This document shows positions 25,564 through 34,382 of a stretch of DNA of 64,000 nucleotides, piece after piece (within the stretch, counting starts at the first letter, position 1; each line of letters opens with the position of its first letter). Under the pieces are notes generated by a model. The model did not search any database. It was not told where the DNA came from and saw only the letters and a list, made by a program, of their open reading frames with translations. The translations under genes and the position numbers were made by a program. This DNA comes from Mesorhizobium_G sp050247155. Lineage in GTDB: Bacteria > Pseudomonadota > Alphaproteobacteria > Rhizobiales > Rhizobiaceae. Where the stretch lies: NCBI GenBank assembly GCA_050247155.1, contig JBFWUS010000003.1, forward strand, positions 1-64,000, read 5' to 3'.

Positions 25564-26238
25564 ATGAAGATTCTGGTCATCGAAGACGACCGCGTCGCGG
25601 CCGACTACCTAGAGAAGGCGCTGGCCGAGCACGGCCACACCGCCCATACGGCTGGCGACGGCGAAACCGGATTTCTGCTCGCTTCTGACGGCGAATATGA
25701 CGTGCTGATCGTCGACCGCATGCTGCCGCGCCGAGACGGTTTGTCGGTCATTGCCGGCCTGCGTTCGCGCGGCAACACGACACCGGTTTTGATTCTCTCC
25801 GCGCTGGGCGAGGTGGATGACCGCGTGACCGGCCTGCGCGCAGGCGGCGACGACTATCTCACCAAGCCCTATGCATTTTCCGAGCTTCTCGCGCGCATCG
25901 AAGTGTTGAACCGTCGTTCTTCGGCGCGCGAGGTCGAGACAGTCTACCGCGTCGGCGATCTCGAGCTCGACCGTCTGACCCATACGGTGCGCCGCGCAGG
26001 TAAGGACATCGTGCTGCAGCCGCGCGAGTTCCGTTTGCTGGAATATCTGATGCGCCATGGCGGCCAGGTCGTGACCCGCACCATGCTTTTGGAAAATGTC
26101 TGGGATTATCATTTCGATCCCCAGACGAACGTCATCGACGTTCATATCTCGCGCCTGCGCGGCAAGATCGAAAAGGGTTTCGAGACGCCTTTGCTGCACA
26201 CAGTGCGCGGCGCCGGCTATATGCTGAAAGCCGCCTGA
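25564..26238 (+). CDS. OmpR-family response regulator (envelope two-component system)
   Basis: 224-aa regulator: receiver domain with D8-D9, phospho-acceptor D51 in VLIVDRMLPRRDG and K in DDYLTKPYAFSELL, then a winged-helix domain (QPREFRLLEYLMRHGG; TNVIDVHISRLRGKIE). I chose the ATG at 25564 over an in-frame TTG at 25549, which lies in the terminator tail. The kinase gene starts 2 bp after the stop. The place next to degP suggests an envelope-stress role, which is an inference. Confidence 0.9.
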   Translation: MKILVIEDDRVAADYLEKALAEHGHTAHTAGDGETGFLLASDGEYDVLIVDRMLPRRDGLSVIAGLRSRGNTTPVLILSALGEVDDRVTGLRAGGDDYLTKPYAFSELLARIEVLNRRSSAREVETVYRVGDLELDRLTHTVRRAGKDIVLQPREFRLLEYLMRHGGQVVTRTMLLENVWDYHFDPQTNVIDVHISRLRGKIEKGFETPLLHTVRGAGYMLKAA

Positions 26239-26239
26239 T

Positions 26240-27676
26240 ATGGCCCTTTCGCTGCCGGCGGCATTGAAGACGACGGCGGTCCGGCTTTCGGCTCTCTACT
26301 TGATCCTGTTCACCGCTTGCGCGCTGGCGCTGGTGTTCTACATGACGTCGGTTTCGGCGCGCATGCTTACCTCGCAGACGATGGACACTATTACAGACGA
26401 GGTCGGCGACCTCGCGCGCGCCTATCAGCGTGGCGGCCTAAAACTTCTGGTGCGCAACGTGACGGCGCGTTCACGCCAGCCGGGCGCCAACCTCTACCTG
26501 ATCGCCGACAGCCAGGGTCGTATCCTGTCCGGCAATGTCGAGAGCCTTGAGCCGGGCGTGCTCGACGCGGAAGGCTGGACGGCGCGTCCCTTCTCCTATC
26601 GCCGTTTCGGCGAAGGCATCAACAACGCTGGCGAGGAGACGCTGACGCAGGTCGAGCCGAACACCGGCCATCAGGCCGTAGCGCTCGTCCTGCGGTTGCC
26701 TAACCAGATGACCGTGCTCGTTGGCCGCGATCTGCGCGAACCTGAAATACTGAGGGCGGTCGTTAGCCGCGCCCTGATGATCACGCTCGGCATGATGGGT
26801 CTTGGCGCTCTGCTGATCTGGTTCCTGGTCGGCCGCGCAGCGTTGAAGCGCATCGACAGCGTGTCGGCGGCCAGCAGCCGCATCATGGCCGGCGACCTGT
26901 CCGGCCGGCTTCCAGTGTCAGGCGCGGGTGACGAGTTCGACCGCTTGTCGGAGAATCTCAACGCTATGCTGGCCCGCATCGGCGAGCTGAACGACGGCCT
27001 GAAGCAGGTTTCGGACAACATCGCCCATGATCTCAAAACGCCGCTGACCCGTCTGCGCAACCGTGCCGAGGCTGTGCTGACCGGCAACCGCAAACCGGCC
27101 GAATATCGCGAGGCGCTGGAAGAGACGATCGCCGAATCGGATCACCTCATCAAAACCTTCAATGCCATCCTGATGATTTCGCGGCTCGAGGCCGGCTATT
27201 CCGCCGAACAGTTGCAGCAGGTGGACTTGAGCCAACTCGTCGACGATGTCGTCGAACTCTACGAGCCGGTTGCGGAAGAGGCAGGCGTAGTCTTGGCGGC
27301 CGAGAAGCCGACTTCCATCATCACGATCAACGGCAACCGCGAATTGCTGGCGCAGGCGCTGTCCAACATCGTCGACAATGCGATCAAATACAGCGCCGGC
27401 GCCCACGAGAAGCCGGCCGTCGGCGTGAGACTGGAACGGGCAGGGACAAACATCCGCCTGTGCGTTTCCGATAACGGTCCGGGCATACCGGAGGAGGCGG
27501 ACCGCCAGCGCGCGACCGAACGCTTTGTTCGCCTCGAGAAAAGCCGCTCCCAGCCGGGCTCCGGCCTTGGCCTCAGCCTCGCCAAGGCGATCGTAAAGTA
27601 TCATGGCGGCAGGCTTGACCTTGACTCTCTCGATCCGGGACTATCAGTGACGATGGTGTTTCTAGAGAAAGCCTGA
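26240..27676 (+). CDS. Membrane sensor histidine kinase, partner of the adjacent regulator
   Basis: 478-aa kinase with membrane spans at about residues 12-35 and 172-195, a periplasmic sensor of about 135 residues, a HAMP domain (GRAALKRIDSVSAASSRIM), the phospho-acceptor His in NIAHDLKTPLTRL and an ATPase domain with IVDNAIKYS, SDNGPGIPEE and GSGLGLSLAK. It is transcribed with the regulator. A near-perfect 40-bp palindrome follows the stop directly. Confidence 0.9.
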   Translation: MALSLPAALKTTAVRLSALYLILFTACALALVFYMTSVSARMLTSQTMDTITDEVGDLARAYQRGGLKLLVRNVTARSRQPGANLYLIADSQGRILSGNVESLEPGVLDAEGWTARPFSYRRFGEGINNAGEETLTQVEPNTGHQAVALVLRLPNQMTVLVGRDLREPEILRAVVSRALMITLGMMGLGALLIWFLVGRAALKRIDSVSAASSRIMAGDLSGRLPVSGAGDEFDRLSENLNAMLARIGELNDGLKQVSDNIAHDLKTPLTRLRNRAEAVLTGNRKPAEYREALEETIAESDHLIKTFNAILMISRLEAGYSAEQLQQVDLSQLVDDVVELYEPVAEEAGVVLAAEKPTSIITINGNRELLAQALSNIVDNAIKYSAGAHEKPAVGVRLERAGTNIRLCVSDNGPGIPEEADRQRATERFVRLEKSRSQPGSGLGLSLAKAIVKYHGGRLDLDSLDPGLSVTMVFLEKA

Positions 27677-27716
27677 CAGCTCAAAGCGATATTGCTTGCA
27701 ATATCGCATTGAGCTG
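27677..27716. promoter_or_regulatory. 40-bp palindrome in front of the PIN toxin gene
   Basis: CAGCTCAAAGCGATATTGC (27677-27695) is the reverse complement of 27698-27716 with one mismatch and a 2-nt loop. It begins on the base after the kinase stop and ends 12 bp before the toxin ATG. It may be the operator for autoregulation of the toxin-antitoxin pair, or terminate the kinase transcript; no T-tract follows, so an operator is more likely. Confidence 0.6.
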
Positions 27717-27728
27717 CCCATATTGACC

Positions 27729-28157
27729 ATGAGCATGAGATGGGTTCTCGATACGGCTACTGTCGTGGCGGCCATACGCAGCGACGCGGGCGCTTCTCGA
27801 AGGCTGCTCGTAGCCGGATTGGAGCGGCGAGTGAGACTGCTGGCGTCAGTTCCTTTGATGATCGAGTATCAAGCGGTGTTTTCCCGGCCAGAGCATCTGG
27901 AAGCCGCGGGCATATCGACAGCGGACGTTGATATGCTTCTTGACGCCCTATCTACGGTTATAACGCCTGTAAGACTTGCATTTCTCTGGCGCCCAGCAGC
28001 CAAGGACCCGGATGACGACATGGTGTTGGAAACGGCGGTGAATGGCCGAGCTGACGCCGTGGTCACGTTCAATGTAAGGGATTTTCACGGCGTCGCGAGT
28101 CGGTTCGGAATTGAGGTATTGTCGCCTGGCGTGGCGCTGACGCGGCTGGAGAATTGA
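27729..28157 (+). CDS. PIN-domain toxin of a toxin-antitoxin pair
   Basis: 142-aa putative ribonuclease of the PIN family (TIGR00305-like 'toxin component'). The first catalytic Asp is in MRWVLDTATVVAA, and the C-terminal acidic cluster is KDPDDDMVLETAVNGRADAVVTFNVRDF, both typical. ATGs at 27729 and 27735 are possible. The antitoxin gene follows after one base. Toxin-first order is usual for this subgroup. It lies between the conserved kinase gene and glnE and is probably a later insertion. Confidence 0.85.
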   Translation: MSMRWVLDTATVVAAIRSDAGASRRLLVAGLERRVRLLASVPLMIEYQAVFSRPEHLEAAGISTADVDMLLDALSTVITPVRLAFLWRPAAKDPDDDMVLETAVNGRADAVVTFNVRDFHGVASRFGIEVLSPGVALTRLEN

Positions 28158-28158
28158 A

Positions 28159-28419
28159 ATGAGAAAGAGCAATTTCGCTTTGAGATTGCAGCCTTCGCTG
28201 CTGGATGAGGCCCGTAAGGTAGCCGAGATGGAAGGCGTGGCGCTCAATCAGCTCATCAACGTTGCGGTCGCTGAAAAGCTCTCCGCGCTGCGGACGGATG
28301 ACTATTTCCGTGAGCGTGCTGAGCGCGGCGATGTCGGGAAGGCGCTGACGATTCTGGAGCGTGCAGGCAAAGGGGCGGCCCCGGTCAAGGGCGATGAATT
28401 GCCTGCTCGTCGCGGATGA
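28159..28419 (+). CDS. HicB/RHH-like antitoxin
   Basis: 86-aa protein with the N-terminal pattern FALRLQPSLLDEARKVAEMEGVALNQLINVAVAEKLSALR, a ribbon-helix-helix fold that would bind the upstream palindrome, and a C-terminal tail for toxin neutralisation. It starts one base behind the PIN toxin gene. Its stop TGA overlaps the glnE start as ATGA, so ribosomes leaving the antitoxin could start glnE. Confidence 0.82.
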   Translation: MRKSNFALRLQPSLLDEARKVAEMEGVALNQLINVAVAEKLSALRTDDYFRERAERGDVGKALTILERAGKGAAPVKGDELPARRG

Positions 28420-31364
28420 GCACCAGGACCGTCCGACCCATGTGGCAGTTTGCGCCTGCGCGTCAGTTGACGCCGCTGGACGACGCCCAGGCAAACGCCG
28501 AGCTCGCGGATATCGCGGAAGAGGCACGCGAAGCGGAGCTGGACAGGCTCGACGCTGCGCTTGGCGAAGACAACGACGTGACGAAATTTTTCGGCGCGGT
28601 GTTCGAGCTTTCGGATTTCTTGCGCGACGCCGCCCGTCGCGACCCTGCCATTCTGGATCGCCTGCTGGATCAGACCGCCGAACGGCGATTGGCAGAAATC
28701 CTTGATGCCGTATCAAAGCTCGCTACCGCTGATGATGTGTCAGAAGCCGGCCTTATGGCCGATCTGCGCCGCCTGAAAGGCGAGGCGCATGTGCTGATCG
28801 CGCTGGCCGACCTCGCCGGCATTTTTGACGCGCGGGCCACCGTTCGCCGCCTGAGCGATCTGGCGGACGCGTGCACGTCGTGCGCGATCGATTTCCTGCT
28901 GCGCGATGCGAACCGACAGGGCAAGCTGAAGCTCCCTGATCCACAAAATCCCGCCGAGGGATCAGGCTGGATCGTGCTTGGCATGGGTAAGCTCGGGGCG
29001 CACGAGCTGAATTTCTCCTCCGACATCGACCTGATCGTCTTCTTCGATCCAGAAGCGCCGGCGATCATCGACCCGCTCGACGCTACTGATCTTTTTGCGC
29101 GCCTGACACGGCGGTTGGTGCGCATTCTGCAGGATCGCACTGAACACGGTTATGTCTTTCGCACCGACTTGCGGCTGCGGCCGGACCCCGGCTCGACGCC
29201 GCTCGCCATCCCAGTGCAGGCGGCTTTGCACTATTACGAGAGCCGCGGCCAGAACTGGGAGCGCGCGGCAATGATCAAGGCGCGACCCGTCGCCGGCGAC
29301 ATCAAGGCCGGCGAGGCGTTCCTAAAAGAGCTGCTTCCTTACGTCTGGCGCAAATATCTCGACTACGCGGCGATTGCCGACGTGCACTCGATTAAGCGTC
29401 AGATCCATGCGCACAAGGGGCATGGCGAGATTGCGGTGCGCGGCCACAATGTGAAACTCGGCCGCGGTGGCATTCGCGAGATCGAATTCTTCGTACAGAC
29501 GCAGCAGTTGATCGCCGGCGGCCGGTTCCCGGAACTGCGCGGCCGCGAGACCGTCGACATGCTGGCGGTGCTCGCCTCGCGCGGCTGGATCACCGACGAG
29601 GCGCGCGACGCATTGATGAAGCAGTATTGGTTCCTGCGGCGCGTCGAGCACGCGATCCAGGTCATCGCCGACGAGCAGACACACACGCTCCCCGAGGACG
29701 ATGAGGAGCTGGAGCGCGTCGCGCGCCTGCTCGGCTATAGGAACGAAGTGGATTTCGATAAGGAATTCCGGACCGCTTTGATGGAGGTCGAAGGGCACTA
29801 CGCAGCGCTGTTTGAGACCGCGCCGAAACTCTCCTCGGGCGTCGGCAACCTCGTCTTCACCGGCGACGTCGATGACCCCGACACGTTGCAAACGCTGTCG
29901 TCACTCGGGTTCGAGCGGCCGAGCGATATCTGCCGCATCATCCGTACTTGGCATTTTGGCCGCTATCGTGCCACGCAGTCGGCCGAGGCGCGTGAGCGTT
30001 TGACGGAGCTGACGCCGGCGCTGTTGCAAGCGTTCGGCGACACCAAGCGCGCTGACGAGGCGCTGATCCGCTTCGACGAGTTCATCGCCGGGTTGCCCGC
30101 CGGCATCCAGCTTTTCTCTTTGTTGCAAAGCAACCCTGCGCTGCTCAAGCTGATCGCGACGATCATGGGCGCAGCCCCGCGCCTGGCGCAGATCATCACC
30201 CGCCGGCCGCACGTCTTCGACGGGCTGCTCGATCCGGCGTTGATGACCGACCTGCCGACCAAGGCCTATCTGTCGGCGCGTCTCTCGGCCTTCCTCGAAG
30301 GCATCACCGTCTACGAATTTGTGCTCGACCGCCTGCGCATCTTTGCTGCCGAGCAAAAGTTCCTGATCGGCGTGCGGCTGCTCGCCGGCTCCATTGACGC
30401 GGCCCGCGCGGGCAGGGCCTTTTCGGCGCTGGCCGATCTCACCATCGCCGCCGCGCTGGATGCCGTCGGCGCGGAGATCGCCGTCCGCCACGGCAAGGTG
30501 CCGGGCGGCCGGGTTGCTATCCTGGGCCTTGGCAAGCTCGGCAGCCGCGAATTGACCGCAGGCTCCGACGTCGACCTGATCCTGCTCTACGATCATGACG
30601 CCGACGGCGATGATTCCGACGGCGCAAAGCCGCTGGCGCCGTCGCACTATTATGCGCGCGTAACCCAGCGTCTGATCGCCGCCGTCTCCGCGCCGACTGC
30701 CGAGGGGGTGCTGTACGAGCTCGACCTGCGCCTGCGACCTTCCGGCAACAAGGGGCCGGTGGCGGTGCACATCGACGCCTTCCGCAAATATCAGGAACAG
30801 GAAGCCTGGACCTGGGAGCACATGGCCATGACGCGCGCGCGCACTGTCGCGGGCGATACTGATTTCTGCGCGGCGGTCGATGACGAGGTCGGCGCAATTG
30901 TTGGCCGTACGCGCGATGCGACCAAAATCTTCGCCGACGCGGTCGAGATGCGCAAAACCATCGAGACCGAAAAACCGCCAAAGGATCTGTGGGACCTGAA
31001 GCTCGCCAAGGGCGGTATCATCGATCTCGAATTCATCGCCCAGTGCGCTGCCCTAACGGCAAACGTGGATGTCGACGGCAGGGTGCCTAGTACGGCAGAA
31101 AACCTCGCCGCGCTGAGGCCCGGCTTTGCGGACGCCCAGACCAAAGCGGAACTGCTGGCTGCGCAGGCGCTCTATTCGACGCTGATGCAGATCATCCGCC
31201 TTTGTCTCACGGGCTCCTTCGATCGTGCGGACGTCCCGCCAGGCCTGAAGGATCTCCTGCTCAATGCGACGGATCTGCCGGACTTCGGCATTCTGGAAGC
31301 GCATGTAAAGGAAACCGAACGCACGGTGCGGCAGCACTTCGATGCGCTGATGAAGCGGAAGTAG
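28416..31364 (+). CDS. glnE: GlnE, bifunctional glutamine synthetase adenylyltransferase/adenylyl-removing enzyme
   Basis: 982-aa enzyme that adenylylates and de-adenylylates glutamine synthetase according to nitrogen status. Two nucleotidyltransferase domains carry the paired motifs GMGKLGAHELNFSSDIDLIVFF (near residue 190) and GLGKLGSRELTAGSDVDLIL (near residue 704), each followed by a helical GlnD-UR-like region. The length is normal. The ATG overlaps the antitoxin stop by 4 nt, so its translation may now depend on the toxin-antitoxin transcript. Confidence 0.96.
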   Translation: MSTRTVRPMWQFAPARQLTPLDDAQANAELADIAEEAREAELDRLDAALGEDNDVTKFFGAVFELSDFLRDAARRDPAILDRLLDQTAERRLAEILDAVSKLATADDVSEAGLMADLRRLKGEAHVLIALADLAGIFDARATVRRLSDLADACTSCAIDFLLRDANRQGKLKLPDPQNPAEGSGWIVLGMGKLGAHELNFSSDIDLIVFFDPEAPAIIDPLDATDLFARLTRRLVRILQDRTEHGYVFRTDLRLRPDPGSTPLAIPVQAALHYYESRGQNWERAAMIKARPVAGDIKAGEAFLKELLPYVWRKYLDYAAIADVHSIKRQIHAHKGHGEIAVRGHNVKLGRGGIREIEFFVQTQQLIAGGRFPELRGRETVDMLAVLASRGWITDEARDALMKQYWFLRRVEHAIQVIADEQTHTLPEDDEELERVARLLGYRNEVDFDKEFRTALMEVEGHYAALFETAPKLSSGVGNLVFTGDVDDPDTLQTLSSLGFERPSDICRIIRTWHFGRYRATQSAEARERLTELTPALLQAFGDTKRADEALIRFDEFIAGLPAGIQLFSLLQSNPALLKLIATIMGAAPRLAQIITRRPHVFDGLLDPALMTDLPTKAYLSARLSAFLEGITVYEFVLDRLRIFAAEQKFLIGVRLLAGSIDAARAGRAFSALADLTIAAALDAVGAEIAVRHGKVPGGRVAILGLGKLGSRELTAGSDVDLILLYDHDADGDDSDGAKPLAPSHYYARVTQRLIAAVSAPTAEGVLYELDLRLRPSGNKGPVAVHIDAFRKYQEQEAWTWEHMAMTRARTVAGDTDFCAAVDDEVGAIVGRTRDATKIFADAVEMRKTIETEKPPKDLWDLKLAKGGIIDLEFIAQCAALTANVDVDGRVPSTAENLAALRPGFADAQTKAELLAAQALYSTLMQIIRLCLTGSFDRADVPPGLKDLLLNATDLPDFGILEAHVKETERTVRQHFDALMKRK

Positions 31365-31394
31365 GCGAATGCCCCGGCGTTGTTCCGCGCAGAC

Positions 31395-31673
31395 CTAGGC
31401 GACCGCTTTGGCCACCATATCGGGATGCTGCCGGATCACGCGCACATAGGCGATCGCAAAATCCGGCGCCGTCACGCGCGCTTGTTCCCAGTCGCGCAAC
31501 GTGCCGACCGGAACACGGAAACGAGTCGCGAACTCCGATTGGGATAGGCCGAGTTCACTTCGCGTCTGACGAACCAGCCGGGCCCGCTGGCCTCGGTCCA
31601 TCGCTTCGACGGTTGCATCGAAATCTTCGGTATCCTCCGGGTCAGCAGCTAGAGTGATAGGATCGTTCCTCAC
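31395..31673 (-). CDS. Helix-turn-helix antitoxin (BrnA/HigA-like)
   Basis: 92-aa protein with a short N-terminal part and an XRE helix-turn-helix (RQTRSELGLSQSEFATRFRVPVGTLRDWEQ). It overlaps the end of the BrnT-like toxin gene by 32 bp and is read after it. It would repress the shared promoter and neutralise the toxin. HTH antitoxins of this type accompany BrnT-like toxins in many alphaproteobacteria. Confidence 0.83.
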   Translation of the reverse strand: MRNDPITLAADPEDTEDFDATVEAMDRGQRARLVRQTRSELGLSQSEFATRFRVPVGTLRDWEQARVTAPDFAIAYVRVIRQHPDMVAKAVA

Positions 31674-31920
31674 CTTTGTTGCTCCTTCTCACGGACATGA
31701 AACGTGGCAGGTCATTGCGCCAGACGAAGATGCCCGTAAACAGCTTTTCTCCGACTCTTCCGACAACCTTGAACCGTTCTTCTCCATCGATTTCGCGGAT
31801 CGATGGAATGATAAGATGGTTGCCATCCTCGAAAATCCGGTCGCCGAACGCGAGCGGCAGGTTGTGCTTCTCTCGGTTCAGCCGATCTTTCTCGGGATCA
31901 AATTGACCATCTGCAGCCAT
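31642..31920 (-). CDS. brnT: BrnT-family ribonuclease toxin
   Basis: 92-aa toxin. The DPEKDRLNREKHNLPLAFGDRIFEDG start and the ERFKVVGRVGEKLFTGIFVWRNDLPRFMSVRRSNKGEERSY end match the BrnT pattern (FDxxKxxxNxxKHxxxF; RxISxRxAxxxERxxY). It is the first gene of the pair on the minus strand, three bases behind an 8-bp inverted repeat that is a good operator candidate. Confidence 0.88.
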   Translation of the reverse strand: MAADGQFDPEKDRLNREKHNLPLAFGDRIFEDGNHLIIPSIREIDGEERFKVVGRVGEKLFTGIFVWRNDLPRFMSVRRSNKGEERSYHSSC

Positions 31921-31922
31921 AG

Positions 31923-31941
31923 TATACGGAATCTCCGTATA
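31923..31941 (-). promoter_or_regulatory. Operator candidate TATACGGA-N3-TCCGTATA
   Basis: Perfect 8-bp inverted repeat with a 3-bp centre, placed directly in front of the BrnT start codon on the minus strand. Position and symmetry fit autoregulation by the HTH antitoxin. Confidence 0.7.
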
Positions 31942-31959
31942 GTCATCAAGATGTCTAGG

Positions 31960-34251
31960 CTACGCCGCCCTCGCCTGCACCGGTATCCGCACCGAAACGA
32001 TCGTGCCTTTTCCTTCCTTCGACCGGATTTTCAGCGCGCCGCCATGCAGTTCGGCCAGCGAACGCGAGATGGCAAGACCGAGTCCTGAGCCCTGATGGCT
32101 GCGGGACAACTCGTTCTGCACTTGCTCGAACGGGCGACCGAGCTTCTTCAGCGCCGCTTTCGGAATGCCGCAGCCATTGTCTTCAATCGTGAGGTTGAGC
32201 GCGCCCGAGACGTTTTTCGCACGCACTAGAATCTTGCCGTTCTTGCAGGTGAATTTGACCGCGTTGGAAAGCAGGTTCATCACGATCTGCTTCATCGCTC
32301 GCCGGTCGGCCACAACCTTCATCGTGTCCGGTATCTTCGTCTCGACGGTGATGGACTTGGCCTCAGCCTGAACCGCGATAACGCGCACCGTCTCGCTGAT
32401 CAACGGACACAAGTCGATTTCTTCGCGGTCGAGCGACACCTGGCCTGCCTCGATCTTCGACATGTCCAGAATGTCGTTGATGACGTTGAGCAGATGCTGG
32501 CCGCTCGAATGGATATCGCCGGAATATTCGACATAGCGGTCCGAGCCGAGCGGTCCAAAATGGGCATTCGCCATGATTTCGGAAAAGCCGATAATGGCAT
32601 TGAGCGGCGTCCTCAGCTCATGCGACATGTTTGCCAGAAATTGCGATTTGGCCTGGCTGGCAGCCTCGGCACGCTCTGTCTCGCGCATGAACTTGCGGTT
32701 CAGCTCCTCGAGTTGCTCCGTCCGCTCGCCATCCAGTTTGCGTAGGATGTGCAGGTCGTGCAGGTTCGCCATCAGCCGGCGCTCGCCTTCGAGTAATTTT
32801 TCCTGGTGCTGTTTGAGCTGCGTGATATCCGCGCCAATCGCCACGACGCCGCCGTCCGGTGTTTTGAGTTCGTTGACCAGCAGCCAGCGCCCGTCCGCCA
32901 GTTGCCGCTCATAAGTCGCGCCGCCGCGCGGACCATTGGCGTTGGCAAGGCGCCTGTCGACTGTATACGGCAGCCTTTGTGCTTCGATCTGCTCCTTTGA
33001 TGTTCCTGGCGCGACGTCGGCCACCGAAAGTCCGAGGTTCTTCTGAAACCGGTCATTGCAGAGCACGAGCTTGTTCTGCGCATCCCATAGTGCGAAGGAT
33101 TCCGACAGGCATTCGACAGCCGCGCTCAGTCGCATATCCGACGTTGCTGATTTGAGCGCGAAGTTCTGTTGTTCGGTTACGTCGACGGCAATGCCGATCA
33201 GATGCAGGTCCGACGCGTGAGGATCCACGACCTGCGCCCTGGCGCGAACCCAGACCCATTGGCCGTCGGCGTGGCGCATGCGGAACACTTTGTCGATCTG
33301 GTCGGTTTCGCGCGCGGCGATGCGCTGCGCGAGCTCGAACAGATCCTGGTCATCCGGATGGACGATCGCGTCGACGTCGCCGAACGAAAGCATCGTATCG
33401 CGCGAGCGGTAACCCAACATCTCATACATGGAGCGCGACCAATACATGCGCCCGCGCGCCATGTCCCAGTCCCACAGCCCGCATCGCCCGCGAACCAGCG
33501 CAAGGTCGATACGCTGATGGGCCTCGACATAAATGCGGTCGGCTGCCGTAACACGCGCCGTCTGTTTGTAATAAGCATAGAGGATGATTAGCAGCACGCC
33601 TGCAGTCACGATGAACAACGTGGTGTTGAGCTTAACGCTACGCATCCATTCGCTGAAAATGGACGCTGTCGGCACGAGCGCCGCAGCCGAACGCGTTCCA
33701 TCCGCGCGCGTCGCCATCGCCGCATACCAGGCCTCTCCGTCTATCTGGACGTCTACGGAGCCGGCGCCTTCGCCAAATGTGAACAGCGGCTCGGCGCCGT
33801 TCACGAGATGCCTCAGCGGCCGCCCGGTCCAGTCTTCCCGATTGGGGCTGGTGGCAGTCACCTGCATGTCCCCGTCAAGCAGGACAAGCACGTGATTGGC
33901 CGACATCATGCCGCGTTCGCGCATGGTGGCCAGCAGTGCTTCCGACTCGACCCAGCCCGCATCAGCGGATGTCGGCGCGGCGTCGGCAAGCCCGGCTGCG
34001 GCAAGGCTCAATATCGCCTTGGCGTTTCGCTCGGCTTCGTCATGCATGGCGAGCAGCGAAAGCACCCGGGCGGCCCCGACCACGACAAGGAAAGCAACAA
34101 TCAGTGCTGGAATGGCTCGGCGTAAAAAAGGCTCGACCGCCAGAAGCCGTCCGAGCGCTACTCCCGAATTTCGAACGTCGGCCTTTGCTCTCGGCTTGCG
34201 TAAGCCAAAGAGTGTCCCGCCGGGCGCCCCCCACGCGTCCGCCTTTGCCAT
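31960..34251 (-). CDS. PAS-domain hybrid-type sensor histidine kinase (CbrA-like)
   Basis: 763-aa kinase: two membrane spans (about 47-68 and 208-228) around an extracytoplasmic domain, then PAS domains (WDWDMARGRMYWSRSMYEMLGY; a second near ESFALWDAQNKLVLCNDRF), a coiled coil (EELNRKFMRETERAEAASQ), the His box SQFLANMSHELRTPLNAIIGFSE and an ATPase with MNLLSNAVKFT, DNGCGIP and GSGLGLAIS. No receiver domain is present. Its place beside pepN recalls the S. meliloti cbrA kinase involved in cell-cycle and envelope control, but that orthology is from memory and tentative. Confidence 0.85.
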   Translation of the reverse strand: MAKADAWGAPGGTLFGLRKPRAKADVRNSGVALGRLLAVEPFLRRAIPALIVAFLVVVGAARVLSLLAMHDEAERNAKAILSLAAAGLADAAPTSADAGWVESEALLATMRERGMMSANHVLVLLDGDMQVTATSPNREDWTGRPLRHLVNGAEPLFTFGEGAGSVDVQIDGEAWYAAMATRADGTRSAAALVPTASIFSEWMRSVKLNTTLFIVTAGVLLIILYAYYKQTARVTAADRIYVEAHQRIDLALVRGRCGLWDWDMARGRMYWSRSMYEMLGYRSRDTMLSFGDVDAIVHPDDQDLFELAQRIAARETDQIDKVFRMRHADGQWVWVRARAQVVDPHASDLHLIGIAVDVTEQQNFALKSATSDMRLSAAVECLSESFALWDAQNKLVLCNDRFQKNLGLSVADVAPGTSKEQIEAQRLPYTVDRRLANANGPRGGATYERQLADGRWLLVNELKTPDGGVVAIGADITQLKQHQEKLLEGERRLMANLHDLHILRKLDGERTEQLEELNRKFMRETERAEAASQAKSQFLANMSHELRTPLNAIIGFSEIMANAHFGPLGSDRYVEYSGDIHSSGQHLLNVINDILDMSKIEAGQVSLDREEIDLCPLISETVRVIAVQAEAKSITVETKIPDTMKVVADRRAMKQIVMNLLSNAVKFTCKNGKILVRAKNVSGALNLTIEDNGCGIPKAALKKLGRPFEQVQNELSRSHQGSGLGLAISRSLAELHGGALKIRSKEGKGTIVSVRIPVQARAA

Positions 34252-34382
34252 CGCTGGCCCCCGATTACCGCTTTTCGTTATTGGTGATTCGGCAACGCCG
34301 CACTTCCGAATCTGCGCTAAAGAATCAGCCGCGATTCGCCTTGTCTAGGGGTAGTTAAAAAAATCTTTACGAGGACGACGCT

